This document shows positions 8,055-16,019 of a DNA stretch of 64,000 bases, in pieces. The DNA comes from Candidatus Moranbacteria bacterium GW2011_GWC2_40_12. Lineage in GTDB: Bacteria > Patescibacteria > Paceibacteria > Moranbacterales > UBA11712. The notes beneath the pieces are model-generated. The model ran no database searches, was not told the DNA's origin, and saw nothing but the letters and a program-made list of their open reading frames with translations. Each line of letters starts with the position of its first letter. Positions within the stretch are counted from its first letter, which is position 1. The translations under genes were made by a program, and so were the position numbers. The DNA is taken from the NCBI GenBank assembly GCA_000995965.1, contig LBYD01000001.1, positions 1 to 64,000 on the forward strand, given 5' to 3'.

Positions 8055-8639
8055 ATGCAAATTGATCAAAAGCAAAAAAGAGTCGCTGTGTATATTGATG
8101 GAAGCAATTTCTTTTATAAGTTGCGGGATATCGATATCTCTAATATAACATACTTTGACTATGGAGGCTTGGCTGATTGGTTGGCGAGAGACAGAGAAAT
8201 TATTTCAAAGAGATATTATGTCGGAGTCATAAGAGCGAAGGAATCTGATAAAAGAGGACAAATACTTCGAAAAAATCAAGTGAGATTATTCAATCATCTT
8301 TCGTCTCGTGATCAAGGGTTTATTGTGAAGCAAGGATATTTGATGAAAAACGATGGAATCTATCACGAAAAAGGCGTTGACGTAAAATTAGCGGTGGATT
8401 TGTTGGTTGGCGCTTATGATAATATTTATGATACAGCAATTCTGATTTCTTCCGACACGGATTTAATTCCCGCGATTCAGAAAGTGAAACATCTGGGAAA
8501 GGAAGTCGAATACATCGGCTTTTCCCACAAGCCAAGTTTAGCCTTGCAAAGATACGCAACTATTTCGAGACTGCTCATCAAAGAAGAAATCAAGCCTTTT
8601 GAAAGGCCGGCTTTTTCTAAAGTCAAACTTAAGAAATAA
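8055..8639 (+). CDS. NYN-domain (PIN-like) protein, LabA/DUF88 family
   Basis: A predicted PIN-fold ribonuclease. It has the N-terminal acidic motif VAVYIDGSNFFYKL (Asp about 15), the conserved GVDVKLAVDLLVGAY block (Asp about 109 and 114) and the late ISSDTDLIPAI motif (two Asp, about 133-135). These acidic residues form the metal site in NYN proteins. Its 194 aa match the LabA/DUF88 family, whose members act on RNA or are of unknown function. A tandem AAATACGTATTT palindrome begins at the stop codon. The RNA target is unknown. Confidence 0.88.
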   Translation: MQIDQKQKRVAVYIDGSNFFYKLRDIDISNITYFDYGGLADWLARDREIISKRYYVGVIRAKESDKRGQILRKNQVRLFNHLSSRDQGFIVKQGYLMKNDGIYHEKGVDVKLAVDLLVGAYDNIYDTAILISSDTDLIPAIQKVKHLGKEVEYIGFSHKPSLALQRYATISRLLIKEEIKPFERPAFSKVKLKK

Positions 8640-8662
8640 AATACGTATTTAAATACTTACCT
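8639..8662. repeat. Diverged copy of the tandem AAATACGTATTT palindrome
   Basis: The first unit and most of the second unit of the 12-bp palindrome are present, with mismatches in the last six bases. It starts at the NYN stop codon and ends 8 bases before the AbrB-like pseudogene start. Perfect copies lie at 11063 and 12790. Confidence 0.7.
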
Positions 8663-8669
8663 GAAATAT

Positions 8670-8849
8670 ATGTCAGTCAGAAAACAAGAAGAAAAAAATA
8701 TCAGGAAAATAACCCGGGTGGGCAAAACCAGCTTAGCGGTGACTCTGCCTGTCGAAATGACGCGGGAGCTCGGCTGGCGATAGAAGCAGAAAGTGGTTGT
8801 GAAGCGGATCAAAGGCGGGGTTGTGGTGAGGGATTGGAGGAGCAAATAA
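8670..8849 (+). pseudogene. AbrB/MazE-type DNA-binding protein broken by an in-frame TAG
   Basis: Translation from the ATG at 8670 gives a protein of about 59 aa of the swapped-hairpin AbrB type (GKTSLAVTLPVEMTRELGW, then KVVVKRIKGGVVVRDW). It is interrupted by TAG at 8781-8783, where a Glu or Gln would be expected between WR and KQK. The frame resumes perfectly after the stop, so this is a single-base nonsense change, recent in age. Elsewhere in the window TAG acts as a real stop, so suppression is unlikely. Such proteins bind palindromic operators, and the palindrome at 8639-8662 lies directly upstream. Confidence 0.75.
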
Positions 8850-8889
8850 AAAAGTTAATTTGGCAAAGTTTATTTTTAAGTTGAAAACC

Positions 8890-9429
8890 ATGGGAACAAT
8901 AAACACAATTTTATTTATTCTGCCTTTCGTATCAGCCATATTTATTTTCCTTAATTTCCGAAGCATGACAGTTTTGTATGGATTGCTTTTGATTCTGGCA
9001 ACAATTCTCTTTTTTGTTATTAGTTTTCCACTGGAAAAAGTCCTTACTAAAAAGTTTTCTTTTAAAACATTGAGTTATTTGATGCCAATGTATTATTTTG
9101 TGTTAGTTGTGATTTCGATTACATTGTCATGGAGATTAATTAATTCAACCGCTATAGGAAAATTTTGGATATTTTTATTTGCCTTTTCATGTTGCTATGT
9201 TCCATACAGCTATATGCTTCAAAAAGAACAGGCAGTATCTGGAAAAATTAGCATATTGACTAATTCTACAAATAATTACTCTGTTTTGGGATATTTACTT
9301 TTTGGAATTTTAATGAATTTCACTTCGATTAGTATTTTCTGGTCTTATGGACTAATTATATTACTCGGACTTTTTCTATTAAATGGATTACCCAGCAGAA
9401 TTCAAAGAGAGGAAAATAAAAAATTATAA
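8890..9429 (+). CDS. Integral membrane protein of unknown function (about six TM segments)
   Basis: From the ATG at 8890 the protein has about 179 aa and consists almost wholly of hydrophobic segments (about 5-22, 27-45, 60-80, 92-110, 130-150, 152-170). A TTG ten codons upstream (8860) is also in frame. No catalytic or transport motif was recognised. Codon use is more AT-rich than in the housekeeping genes nearby, which fits recent acquisition. It lies in an island between the NYN gene and trmD. Confidence 0.6.
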   Translation: MGTINTILFILPFVSAIFIFLNFRSMTVLYGLLLILATILFFVISFPLEKVLTKKFSFKTLSYLMPMYYFVLVVISITLSWRLINSTAIGKFWIFLFAFSCCYVPYSYMLQKEQAVSGKISILTNSTNNYSVLGYLLFGILMNFTSISIFWSYGLIILLGLFLLNGLPSRIQREENKKL

Positions 9430-9557
9430 AAAATATAGTTTGAAAGTTATTTACTGCTTTCATAGCCAACTCCAACATTTAATGTTGGGAAAACGGAAAA
9501 CTAACCGCTCATAAAGTTGAACTTTAGAAATAATAATCATTGATTTAACGAAATTTA

Positions 9558-10151
9558 ATGGACAACACTTGGTATTATACTTTAAGTACTATTGCGCAAA
9601 CCCTGGCCGCTATTATGGGATTATCGGTTGTATTTGTGTCACTTAGATTGCAAAATATAATCGAAAATATTAAAGAGTATAAAAGAAGAGCTGATTATAT
9701 AGTAAAAAATAAAAATGAACACATAGACGGAAATTCTGGTAAAATTAATGAGCGAAGCGTTAGTGGTTTGATTAACGAATTAAAGGAAATTGAAAAAGAT
9801 TACCCTGAGAAATTCGAAAATAATTCTGGATTTAAACCCGAAATTGAAAGTTATGCAAAAAATTTTAACTTTTTGGATAATTTGAGTTTTATAAAAGATA
9901 CTGCTGGGAATCTGAAAATTTATCGAAATCAAAGAGAAAAATTATTTGAATCAACAAAATATCCAGGTGTGATTGCTTCTGCTACGATCATATATGCAAT
10001 TATTTTGCTTTCGATGAGTAATCTGTTTTTTTGTGATCCTATTTTAGGAAAGTTATTATTTTTTTTAGCAACTTTATTTTCCATTATAAGTATTATTTCA
10101 ATAGTAAAGACCTCTTGGATACTTCTAAGAGATAGTGTGCAAAAAATATAA
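9558..10151 (+). CDS. Membrane protein with cytoplasmic charged domain, function unknown
   Basis: A 197-aa protein with one N-terminal hydrophobic segment (about 8-30), a long charged central domain (about 31-130, rich in Lys, Glu and Asn) and two C-terminal hydrophobic segments (about 138-160 and 163-185). No known family was recognised. It is AT-rich compared with its surroundings. Small hairpins with CCCAACAT / ATGTTGGG-type arms lie on both sides (near 9470-9490 and 10160-10182). The layout (TM, soluble part, TM pair) is common among small effector-type membrane proteins, but no function can be claimed. Confidence 0.55.
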   Translation: MDNTWYYTLSTIAQTLAAIMGLSVVFVSLRLQNIIENIKEYKRRADYIVKNKNEHIDGNSGKINERSVSGLINELKEIEKDYPEKFENNSGFKPEIESYAKNFNFLDNLSFIKDTAGNLKIYRNQREKLFESTKYPGVIASATIIYAIILLSMSNLFFCDPILGKLLFFLATLFSIISIISIVKTSWILLRDSVQKI

Positions 10152-10217
10152 CCCATGCTATTTCCCAACATCCAATATTGGGAAATAGGAACATCATCAA
10201 AAATTTAATAAAAACAT

Positions 10218-11042
10218 ATGTCAAAAGAAATTATCGCAAATTCGCTCAACAGAAATTTCGAGAGCCTCAAAAAGGTTGATGAAAACGGCGTTGAGTATTG
10301 GGAGGCTCGAGAGCTGATGCTAATTTTAGGTTATAAGAAATGGGAAAAAGCGGAGGAAGTTGTAGCGAGAGCGGCGCGAGCCTGTATTAACAGCGGTCAG
10401 GCTGTGGATAACCATTTTCACCGAATGGGGAAAATGGTCTATATTGGCTCAAATACGGTGCGCGAAGTGCGTGATTGGAAACTTGACCGCTATGCTTGCT
10501 ACCTGATCGCCCAAAATGGAGATCCTAAAAAGCCGGAAATCGCGATGGCGCAGACATATTTTGCCATTCAAACCAGAAGGCAGGAAGTGTTTGAACAACT
10601 TTCCGGAGCCGATAAAAGGCTTTTTATTAGGGGAGAGGTGTCAACACAAAACAAAAAACTTTTTAGCACCGCGAAACGGGCGGGAGTCACCAAATTTGGA
10701 TTGTTTAACGACGCTGGATACAAAGGATTATATGGAATGCCACTTTCCGAAATAGAAAATAAAAAGGCTATAAAAAAAGGTGAACTTCTGGATAGGGCGG
10801 GGACGACAGAACTCGCTGCCAATCTTTTTCGAATTACCCAGACGGATGAAAAAATCCAAAAAGATAATATAAAGGGAGAGAATGACGCAACTCGGACCCA
10901 TTTTATGGTTGGAGGAAAGGTGAGGCAGACAATAAAAGATATCGGCGGAACTCTTCCCGAAAATCTGCCGACAGAAAAACATATCAGGGAATTGAAAAAT
11001 AGGAAAAGAAGACTGTTAAAGAAAAAAAGTAGCCGTTCCTAA
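10218..11042 (+). CDS. dinD: DinD-like DNA damage-inducible protein D
   Basis: 274 aa, matching the DinD family along its length. The N-terminal BRO-like module starts with VEYWEARELMLILGYKKWEKAEEVV. The conserved DRYACYLIAQNGDPKKPEIAMAQTYFA-type block follows (about residues 95-120), and then a C-terminal RxGTTELAANLFRITQ-type block. E. coli DinD is SOS-induced and modulates RecA. No LexA box was recognised upstream here. It sits between a membrane protein and an ATPase in an island bordered by palindromes. Confidence 0.85.
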   Translation: MSKEIIANSLNRNFESLKKVDENGVEYWEARELMLILGYKKWEKAEEVVARAARACINSGQAVDNHFHRMGKMVYIGSNTVREVRDWKLDRYACYLIAQNGDPKKPEIAMAQTYFAIQTRRQEVFEQLSGADKRLFIRGEVSTQNKKLFSTAKRAGVTKFGLFNDAGYKGLYGMPLSEIENKKAIKKGELLDRAGTTELAANLFRITQTDEKIQKDNIKGENDATRTHFMVGGKVRQTIKDIGGTLPENLPTEKHIRELKNRKRRLLKKKSSRS

Positions 11043-11062
11043 GGTTGGACTCCAGGATTAAG

Positions 11063-11086
11063 AAATACGTATTTAAATACGTATTT
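11063..11086. repeat. Perfect tandem AAATACGTATTT palindrome, copy 2
   Basis: Two exact 12-bp palindromic units in tandem (24 bp) lie 20 bases after the dinD stop. Identical to the copy at 12790; the two bracket the ATPase gene. Confidence 0.85.
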
Positions 11087-11140
11087 CCGGCGGGGGAATA
11101 ATAAGTTCAATCGCAATAAAAAAACCTGTCGGTTTCGCAT

Positions 11141-11212
11141 TGTTAAGAGGCGTGACAGGTGTTGATACTCTTAATTTTACAGTATGCAAAATAAGAGTCA
11201 AGGTACCTCTTC
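11141..11212. other. Large imperfect hairpin upstream of the ATPase gene
   Basis: Arms AAGAGG / CCTCTT and inner CTCTTA / TAAGAG can pair around an A/T-rich loop. It has no T-tract and no open frame. It may be a leader structure or a degenerate repeat. Confidence 0.3.
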
Positions 11213-11251
11213 TGAAGTTGAACTTTAGGAACAAATTACTCGATGTAAATA

Positions 11252-11300
11252 ATAATTGACAAGTAATCCAGGTTTTATGTAAAGTATAATTGACAAGTAA
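11252..11300 (+). promoter_or_regulatory. 15-bp direct repeat in the ATPase promoter region
   Basis: ATAATTGACAAGTAA occurs at 11252-11266 and again at 11286-11300, 34 bp apart. Each copy contains a consensus -35 (TTGACA), and a TATAAT overlaps the second copy (11285-11290). The gene start at 11323 follows. The spacing of about three helical turns would suit an operator pair. Confidence 0.45.
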
Positions 11301-11322
11301 ATATGCAATAGCGAAAATTCCA

Positions 11323-12756
11323 ATGAATAGCGAGCAAAAGAACAAGATAATCAATTATCTCAATGATCAAATAGCCCAAGCCGAGTTCAGAGCCAGGGCT
11401 TATGTTTTGGATGAAAACAATAAAAAGCGTCCGACCCGGAATGTTTATGTCAAAATCAAAAATTACATAGACAATTTCTATAGGGGCGAAAAAACAGTTC
11501 GCTGGCTGACCCTAACAGGCTTGAGGGGCTCCGGCAAAACAACCTTGATGTCGCAGGCATACTGGGATACTCGAGGCTTGGAGGCTTACCGCCTTTTTAT
11601 CTCTGCCGATCACATAGTGCAAATATTAGGGCTGAATCTGCATGATGTTTTATCAGTATATGAGGAGATTATAGGGGCGTCCTTTGAAAAACTGGAAAAG
11701 CCGCTTTTTCTTTTCATTGATGAAGCTCAATACGACGAAAAGTGGGGTATAGTGTTAAAAAGCATATATGATCGCACAAATAAAGTTTTTATCTTTGTGA
11801 CAGGATCGTCCGCATTGGCGATGAATGCGAATCCGGATATTGCCCGCCGCACAGTTTATGAAAAGCTGTTTCCTTTGAGCTTCACTGAATATTTGAAAAT
11901 TAAATACGAAAAGTTTGAAGAAAAAGGATTGTGTTCGGATATGCGCCAAGCTTTATATAATTCTGAAACAGCGGAAAAACTGTTTTCGGCAGTCAAAAAA
12001 TTGGAGACGAAAATTAATCGCTATTATTTAGGAACCGAGAGAATGGAGATTGACAGGTATATAAGATACGGATCGCTTCCTTTTATGGTTTCGCTTAAAA
12101 ATGAGGCGCTAGTTTATGATCAAATAAACAAAACGTTGGACAGGATAGTAAACAGCGATGTTGCCAAAACGGGAAAATTTGGTTCGGAAATCGTTTCAAA
12201 AATATCGGCAATTTTGTATGCGGTTGCTGATATGGATCAAATAAATTTTTCCAAAATTTCCGGGATATTTGAAATCAGTCGTCCAAAAATAATGGAGATT
12301 TTTGATATTTTAGAAAGCACGGAAACCTTAACTCGGATTTATCCGCATGCGTCCCATCTCGGACAAGCAAAATATCCTTCCAAATATCTTTTTTCTTCTC
12401 CAGCCTTTCGCGCGATGTATTATAATATGGTAGGAAATATTATTTCCAGGGAGAATTCTCAGGGAAAATTATTGGAAGATTTGGCCGGAATGTACTTAAG
12501 CCGATTTTTATATAAAAAGATAAATGCATCTTTGACCTATGACAGCTCTCAATGCGGTGCTGATTTTATTGTCGGATTTGGCAATCAAAAAATAATAGTT
12601 GAGGTTGGCGCGGGAAGAAAAGGCTACGGACAAGTTTCGAAAACTGCCGAAAAAGTTAGCGCCAAATACAGCTTAGTTGTATGCAATTCTGATTTTGAAT
12701 ATTCGAAGGAACATAATGCGGTAAAAATTCCTTTGAAATATTTTTTGCTGACATAG
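11323..12756 (+). CDS. AAA+ ATPase with DUF4143-type C-terminal domain
   Basis: A 477-aa P-loop ATPase of the AAA_14/DUF4143 type. Walker A is LRGSGKTT (about residues 66-73), Walker B is LFLFIDEAQ (about 128-136), and a sensor-like FVTGSSAL follows. The C-terminal half has a helical winged-helix-like part and a nuclease-like region with CGADFIVGFGNQKIIVEVG, which resembles the D...ExK-type core seen in some family members. The TTG at 11290 lies inside a promoter-like repeat, so the ATG at 11323 is preferred. The role is unknown; family members are mobile and often found in genome islands. Perfect 24-bp palindromes flank the gene on both sides. Confidence 0.75.
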   Translation: MNSEQKNKIINYLNDQIAQAEFRARAYVLDENNKKRPTRNVYVKIKNYIDNFYRGEKTVRWLTLTGLRGSGKTTLMSQAYWDTRGLEAYRLFISADHIVQILGLNLHDVLSVYEEIIGASFEKLEKPLFLFIDEAQYDEKWGIVLKSIYDRTNKVFIFVTGSSALAMNANPDIARRTVYEKLFPLSFTEYLKIKYEKFEEKGLCSDMRQALYNSETAEKLFSAVKKLETKINRYYLGTERMEIDRYIRYGSLPFMVSLKNEALVYDQINKTLDRIVNSDVAKTGKFGSEIVSKISAILYAVADMDQINFSKISGIFEISRPKIMEIFDILESTETLTRIYPHASHLGQAKYPSKYLFSSPAFRAMYYNMVGNIISRENSQGKLLEDLAGMYLSRFLYKKINASLTYDSSQCGADFIVGFGNQKIIVEVGAGRKGYGQVSKTAEKVSAKYSLVVCNSDFEYSKEHNAVKIPLKYFLLT

Positions 12757-12789
12757 TTATTCAAAAAGTTTATCTTTAGGAATGAAAAT

Positions 12790-12813
12790 AAATACGTATT
12801 TAAATACGTATTT
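12790..12813. repeat. Perfect tandem AAATACGTATTT palindrome, copy 3
   Basis: Exact duplicate of the element at 11063-11086, lying between the ATPase stop and trmD. Confidence 0.85.
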
Positions 12814-12815
12814 CC

Positions 12816-12844
12816 TTCTGACAAGAGTCGGGCTCTTGTCAGAA
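12816..12844. repeat. 12-bp perfect hairpin directly before trmD
   Basis: TTCTGACAAGAG (12816-12827) pairs with CTCTTGTCAGAA (12833-12844) around TCGGG. It ends 8 bases before the trmD ATG and has no T-tract. It would occupy the ribosome-binding region, so it may shape translation as well as mark the island edge. Confidence 0.7.
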
Positions 12845-12852
12845 AATATCTT

Positions 12853-13620
12853 ATGACTTTTCATATTGTCACAATTTTTCCGAAGATTTTTGACTCTTAT
12901 TTCGGCGAGAGTATTGTTAATCGCGCGCAAAAAAAGGGAAAAATCAAAATAAAAGTCCATAACCCGCGCGATTACGCGGCCGACAAACACAAGACGGTTG
13001 ACGATACGCCGTATGGCGGGGGTCCTGGCATGATCATGAAAGTGGAGCCGATTTATAAATGTCTCGAGAAAATAAAATCCGAAATCAAGAATTTTTCTAA
13101 GGTTCGGCCTTTCCCTTCCTCGAGCAAAGCTCTCGGAATTCCTCAAGGCCAAACCTTAAAAAATTCCTCAAAGTCGAACTTTTTTGGAATTTCTCAAAGT
13201 CGAACTTTATTATTTTCCGCCAAAGGGAAGGAATACACTCAAGCTGACGCGAAAAGGCTCGCGAAATATGAGAATATAATAATGATTTGCGGGCGATATG
13301 AAGGGGTTGACGAACGGGTCGCGAAGCATCTGGCGGATGAAGAAATATCAATCGGAGATTATATATTAACGGGAGGTGAAATTCCCGCGATGGCTGTCGT
13401 TGATTCCGTCACGAGGTTATTGCCGGAAGTTTTGGGGAACAAGGAATCGGCAACAAAAGAGTCATTTTCCAAAAAAGGATATCTGGAGCATCCGCAATAT
13501 ACCAGGCCGGCTGAATTTCATGGGTGGAAAGTGCCGGAAGTTCTTCTTTCGGGAGACCACAAGGAGATTGAGGAATGGAGGAAAGAGAATGCAAAAATCA
13601 AAATGCAAAAATCAAAATGA
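12853..13620 (+). CDS. trmD: tRNA (guanine-37-N1) methyltransferase TrmD with in-frame repeat insertion
   Basis: SPOUT methyltransferase that makes m1G37 in tRNA. Family landmarks are present: the start FHIVTIFPKIFDSYF, the VDDTPYGGGPGM loop, the trefoil-knot cofactor region IMICGRYEGVDERV, and ISIGDYILTGGEIPAM. Between VEPIYKCLEKIKSE and ILFSAKGK-type sequence (here LLFSAKGKEYTQ), about 35 residues have been added. The added segment (about residues 82-118) is encoded by a palindromic and tandem repeat (13097-13211) that keeps the frame open. The insertion falls in a surface loop between the active-site loop and the knot, so activity may survive. The last residues (KIKMQKSK) come from an intergenic-type repeat. 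Confidence 0.92.
   Translation: MTFHIVTIFPKIFDSYFGESIVNRAQKKGKIKIKVHNPRDYAADKHKTVDDTPYGGGPGMIMKVEPIYKCLEKIKSEIKNFSKVRPFPSSSKALGIPQGQTLKNSSKSNFFGISQSRTLLFSAKGKEYTQADAKRLAKYENIIMICGRYEGVDERVAKHLADEEISIGDYILTGGEIPAMAVVDSVTRLLPEVLGNKESATKESFSKKGYLEHPQYTRPAEFHGWKVPEVLLSGDHKEIEEWRKENAKIKMQKSK
13097..13211. repeat. Palindromic plus tandem repeat inserted inside trmD
   Basis: CTAAGGTTCGGCCTT (13097-13111) is inverted as AAGGCCAAACCTTA (13145-13158). Two tandem units of about 25 bp follow, both containing CTCAAAGTCGAACTTT (13162-13211). A related pair is found inside the GT39-like gene at 46658-46694. The insert contributes translated residues with no stop codon. Confidence 0.75.
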
Positions 13621-13747
13621 CAATTCAAAATGTTAAAGTGCCTTTGCTATTGAGGCTTTTAAGTTCAAAGTTTTTTTGCATTGTCATTTTTTCAGCCAAA
13701 GGCTGATCTGCCTCTGGCATGACATTTTTATTTTTTAATTTTACACT
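13612..13747. repeat. Intergenic repeat region between trmD and ftsW
   Basis: 130 bp without a gene. It holds imperfect repeats of ATCAAAATG/CAATTCAAAATG, a small hairpin CAGCC AAA GGCTG, and T-runs near 13672 and 13726. It could terminate the trmD transcript. Confidence 0.4.
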
Positions 13748-13750
13748 TGA

Positions 13751-14854
13751 GTGAAAAGCACGAACAAGCCTGACCAAATCCTCACCATCACCACCTTTGC
13801 CCTCATTGTTTTTGGGCTGGTTATGATTTCTTCAGCGGGAGTGGCGCTCTCTCAGCATCGCTTCAATGACGGCTATTATTTCTTCAAGCACCAGCTTTTT
13901 TACGGAGTTCTGCCGGGCCTTTTTATGATGTATATAGCCCAAAAAATAGATTATCATTTTTGGCGCCGAATCGCTTTTTTGCTTTTCGCGGCCAATCTAA
14001 TTTTGCTGATCCTTGTTTTTATACCCGGTGTAGGGCTCCGGTTCCAGGGAGCCAGCCGCTGGATAACCCTTGGACCTTTTTCCTTCCAACCAACTGAAAT
14101 GCTGAAACTCACGATGATCTTGTATCTTGCGGCCTGGCTTGAAAGCAAAAAAGATCTGAAGAGGGATTTATTCGAGGGATTTTTTCCCTTTTTGGCGATT
14201 CTTGGGATTGTGGGATTTCTCATCATCAAGCAGCCGGATATGGGGACGCTCGGGACAATTGTTGTCATTTCAGTGATAATATTCTTTCTTTCCGGCGCCA
14301 AAACTGCTCACATCGCATCCATGGCCGGCATGGGCATACTTGCTTTTTTTGCTTTGGTGAAATTTGAATCCTATCGAATGAACCGGCTTCTTGTGTTTCT
14401 TCATCCGGAGCTGGATCCGCGCGGGATAGGATACCAGATCAATCAGGCACTTCTCGCGATCGGATCAGGAGGCCTGTTTGGATTAGGATTGGGACATAGC
14501 CGGCAGAAGTTCAATTATCTTCCGGAACCAGTTGGAGATTCCATTTTTGCCATAATTTGCGAAGAAATCGGGCTCATTGGAGCGGCAATGCTGATATTGT
14601 TGTTCGTAGTTTTCGCCATGAGGGGGCTCAAAATTGCAAAAAAGGCACCGGATATGTTCGGAAAACTGATTGCAATCGGCATAACTTCCTGGATAATTTT
14701 TCAGGCTTTGATCAATATTTCTGCCATTACCGGCCTCATTCCGCTGACAGGAGTCACTCTTCCTTTCATCAGCTATGGCGGGACGTCGATTATTTTCTCC
14801 ATGGTCGGAGTTGGAATCCTGTTGAATATTTCCAAAAAGTGTGGGAAAATATAA
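13751..14854 (+). CDS. ftsW: SEDS-family peptidoglycan glycosyltransferase FtsW/RodA
   Basis: Multi-pass membrane protein of 367 aa with nine to ten TM segments, the glycan polymerase of the divisome or elongasome. Family motifs are FQGASRWITLGPFSFQPTE (about 95-113), the KQPDMGT strand, the catalytic-loop region with GIGYQINQALLAIGSGGLFG, and the C-terminal LPFISYGGTSI. It begins with GTG. The order ftsW-murG-murC-murB is the conserved dcw-cluster order, which favours FtsW over RodA. It ends 2 bp before murG. Confidence 0.9.
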   Translation: MKSTNKPDQILTITTFALIVFGLVMISSAGVALSQHRFNDGYYFFKHQLFYGVLPGLFMMYIAQKIDYHFWRRIAFLLFAANLILLILVFIPGVGLRFQGASRWITLGPFSFQPTEMLKLTMILYLAAWLESKKDLKRDLFEGFFPFLAILGIVGFLIIKQPDMGTLGTIVVISVIIFFLSGAKTAHIASMAGMGILAFFALVKFESYRMNRLLVFLHPELDPRGIGYQINQALLAIGSGGLFGLGLGHSRQKFNYLPEPVGDSIFAIICEEIGLIGAAMLILLFVVFAMRGLKIAKKAPDMFGKLIAIGITSWIIFQALINISAITGLIPLTGVTLPFISYGGTSIIFSMVGVGILLNISKKCGKI

Positions 14855-14856
14855 TT

Positions 14857-15966
14857 ATGAGAATTGTATTAACGGGCGGCGGAACGGGAGGACACATTTT
14901 TCCCATCATTGCCGTGGCACAGGAGCTTAGAAAACAGGCAGGGGAGAAGAATGATGTCGAATTTCTTTTTCTGGGACCGGACGGAGAATTGGAAAGGGAG
15001 GCTATGGAAAAAGAATTTGTCCCCATGAAAAAAATTCAATGCGGAAAGATGCGCCGGTATTTTTCGCCGCTTAATTTTCTCGATATTTTCAAAATTCCCG
15101 TAGGATTTTTCCAGTCTCTTTGGCATCTTCTGGTTTTTATGCCGGACGCGGTATTCGCAAAGGGCGGGTATGCCAGCATTCCGGTCGCCGCGGCTGCCTG
15201 GATATATCGAATTCCGATCCTGATCCATGAATCAGACGTTGTACCGGGCTTGGCCAATCAACTGATGGCAAAAGTTGCCAAAAGAGTGGCTGCATCTTTT
15301 CCGGGATCAGAAAAATTTTTTCCTGAAAGCAAAGTTTTTTTGACTGGCAATCCAATCCGTGAAGAAATGATCCGGGATGATATGGCAGGGGGAAAGGAAA
15401 AATTTTCTCTCCAGCCTGAAAAAAAAACCATTTTGGTTATTGGCGGCAGCCAGGGATCCAGGGTTATTAATCAGGCCATCGTGACTTTGCTTCCAAAAAT
15501 CCTCAAGAAATGGCAGCTTATTCATGTGACCGGAAAGAAAGAATTTGAAAGCGTTGTTTCTGAAGCGGGAAAACTGGGCATAAAAGCTGGCCGAGAAGGA
15601 TATAAAGTCTTCCCGTTTCTCACGAAGGAGCTCCCATATGCCTTCGCGGCGGCTGATTTGGTTGTGAGCCGGGCGGGAGCCGTTACGCTCACGGAAATCG
15701 CGGCAAACAAAAAGCCGGCGATAATCATCCCCATCAAGGGGTCAGCCAATAAGCATCAGGAGCAAAACGCCTTTGTTTTTTCGCAAGCCGGAGCGGCGGT
15801 CGTGCTTGAGCAGGAAAATCTTGGTGAAAATATTTTGTATTCGAAAATTGATCAGATAATAGATGACAAAGGACTTGGATTTGAGTTGAGTGAAAGAGTG
15901 AAAAGATTCTATAATCCGGAAGCGGCAAGGTTGATTGCCGGAGAAATAGCTAAGATCGCAAGTTGA
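14857..15966 (+). CDS. murG: UDP-GlcNAc:lipid I GlcNAc transferase MurG
   Basis: GT28 enzyme that converts lipid I to lipid II on the inner face of the membrane. From the ATG at 14857 it has about 369 aa. The N-terminal glycine loop is TGGGTGGH (about 6-13), the second loop is FAKGGYAS, and the donor domain has VIGGSQGSRVINQ and the late SRAGAVTLTEIAANKKP motif. An upstream open extension overlaps ftsW in another frame and has no homology, so the ATG 2 bp after the ftsW stop is correct; translational coupling is likely. Confidence 0.96.
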   Translation: MRIVLTGGGTGGHIFPIIAVAQELRKQAGEKNDVEFLFLGPDGELEREAMEKEFVPMKKIQCGKMRRYFSPLNFLDIFKIPVGFFQSLWHLLVFMPDAVFAKGGYASIPVAAAAWIYRIPILIHESDVVPGLANQLMAKVAKRVAASFPGSEKFFPESKVFLTGNPIREEMIRDDMAGGKEKFSLQPEKKTILVIGGSQGSRVINQAIVTLLPKILKKWQLIHVTGKKEFESVVSEAGKLGIKAGREGYKVFPFLTKELPYAFAAADLVVSRAGAVTLTEIAANKKPAIIIPIKGSANKHQEQNAFVFSQAGAAVVLEQENLGENILYSKIDQIIDDKGLGFELSERVKRFYNPEAARLIAGEIAKIAS

Positions 15967-15967
15967 T

Positions 15968-16011
15968 TCTAAGGCTAAGCCTTGGCGGCTCTGCCAAGGC
16001 TTAGCCTTAGA
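15968..16011. repeat. 19-bp-stem palindrome before the patatin gene
   Basis: TCTAAGGCTAAGCCTTGGC and its exact inverse (15993-16011) with a 6-nt loop. It ends 8 bases before the ATG at 16020. It shares its core CTAAGGCTAAGCCTTAG with the element at 24907. Confidence 0.9.
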
Positions 16012-16019
16012 AAAATAAA

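Noticed and set aside
8781..8783. Recoded TAG (alternative code)
   Set aside because: TAG, TGA and TAA all end recognisable genes in this window, so a plain nonsense change is simpler.
11073..11354. Minus-strand protein between dinD and the ATPase gene
   Set aside because: It is an open frame across palindromes and promoter repeats, with low-complexity translation and no ribosome-binding site.
14557..14856. In-frame extension of murG into ftsW
   Set aside because: It lies wholly within ftsW in another frame, has no MurG-like sequence, and the ATG at 14857 gives the normal start.
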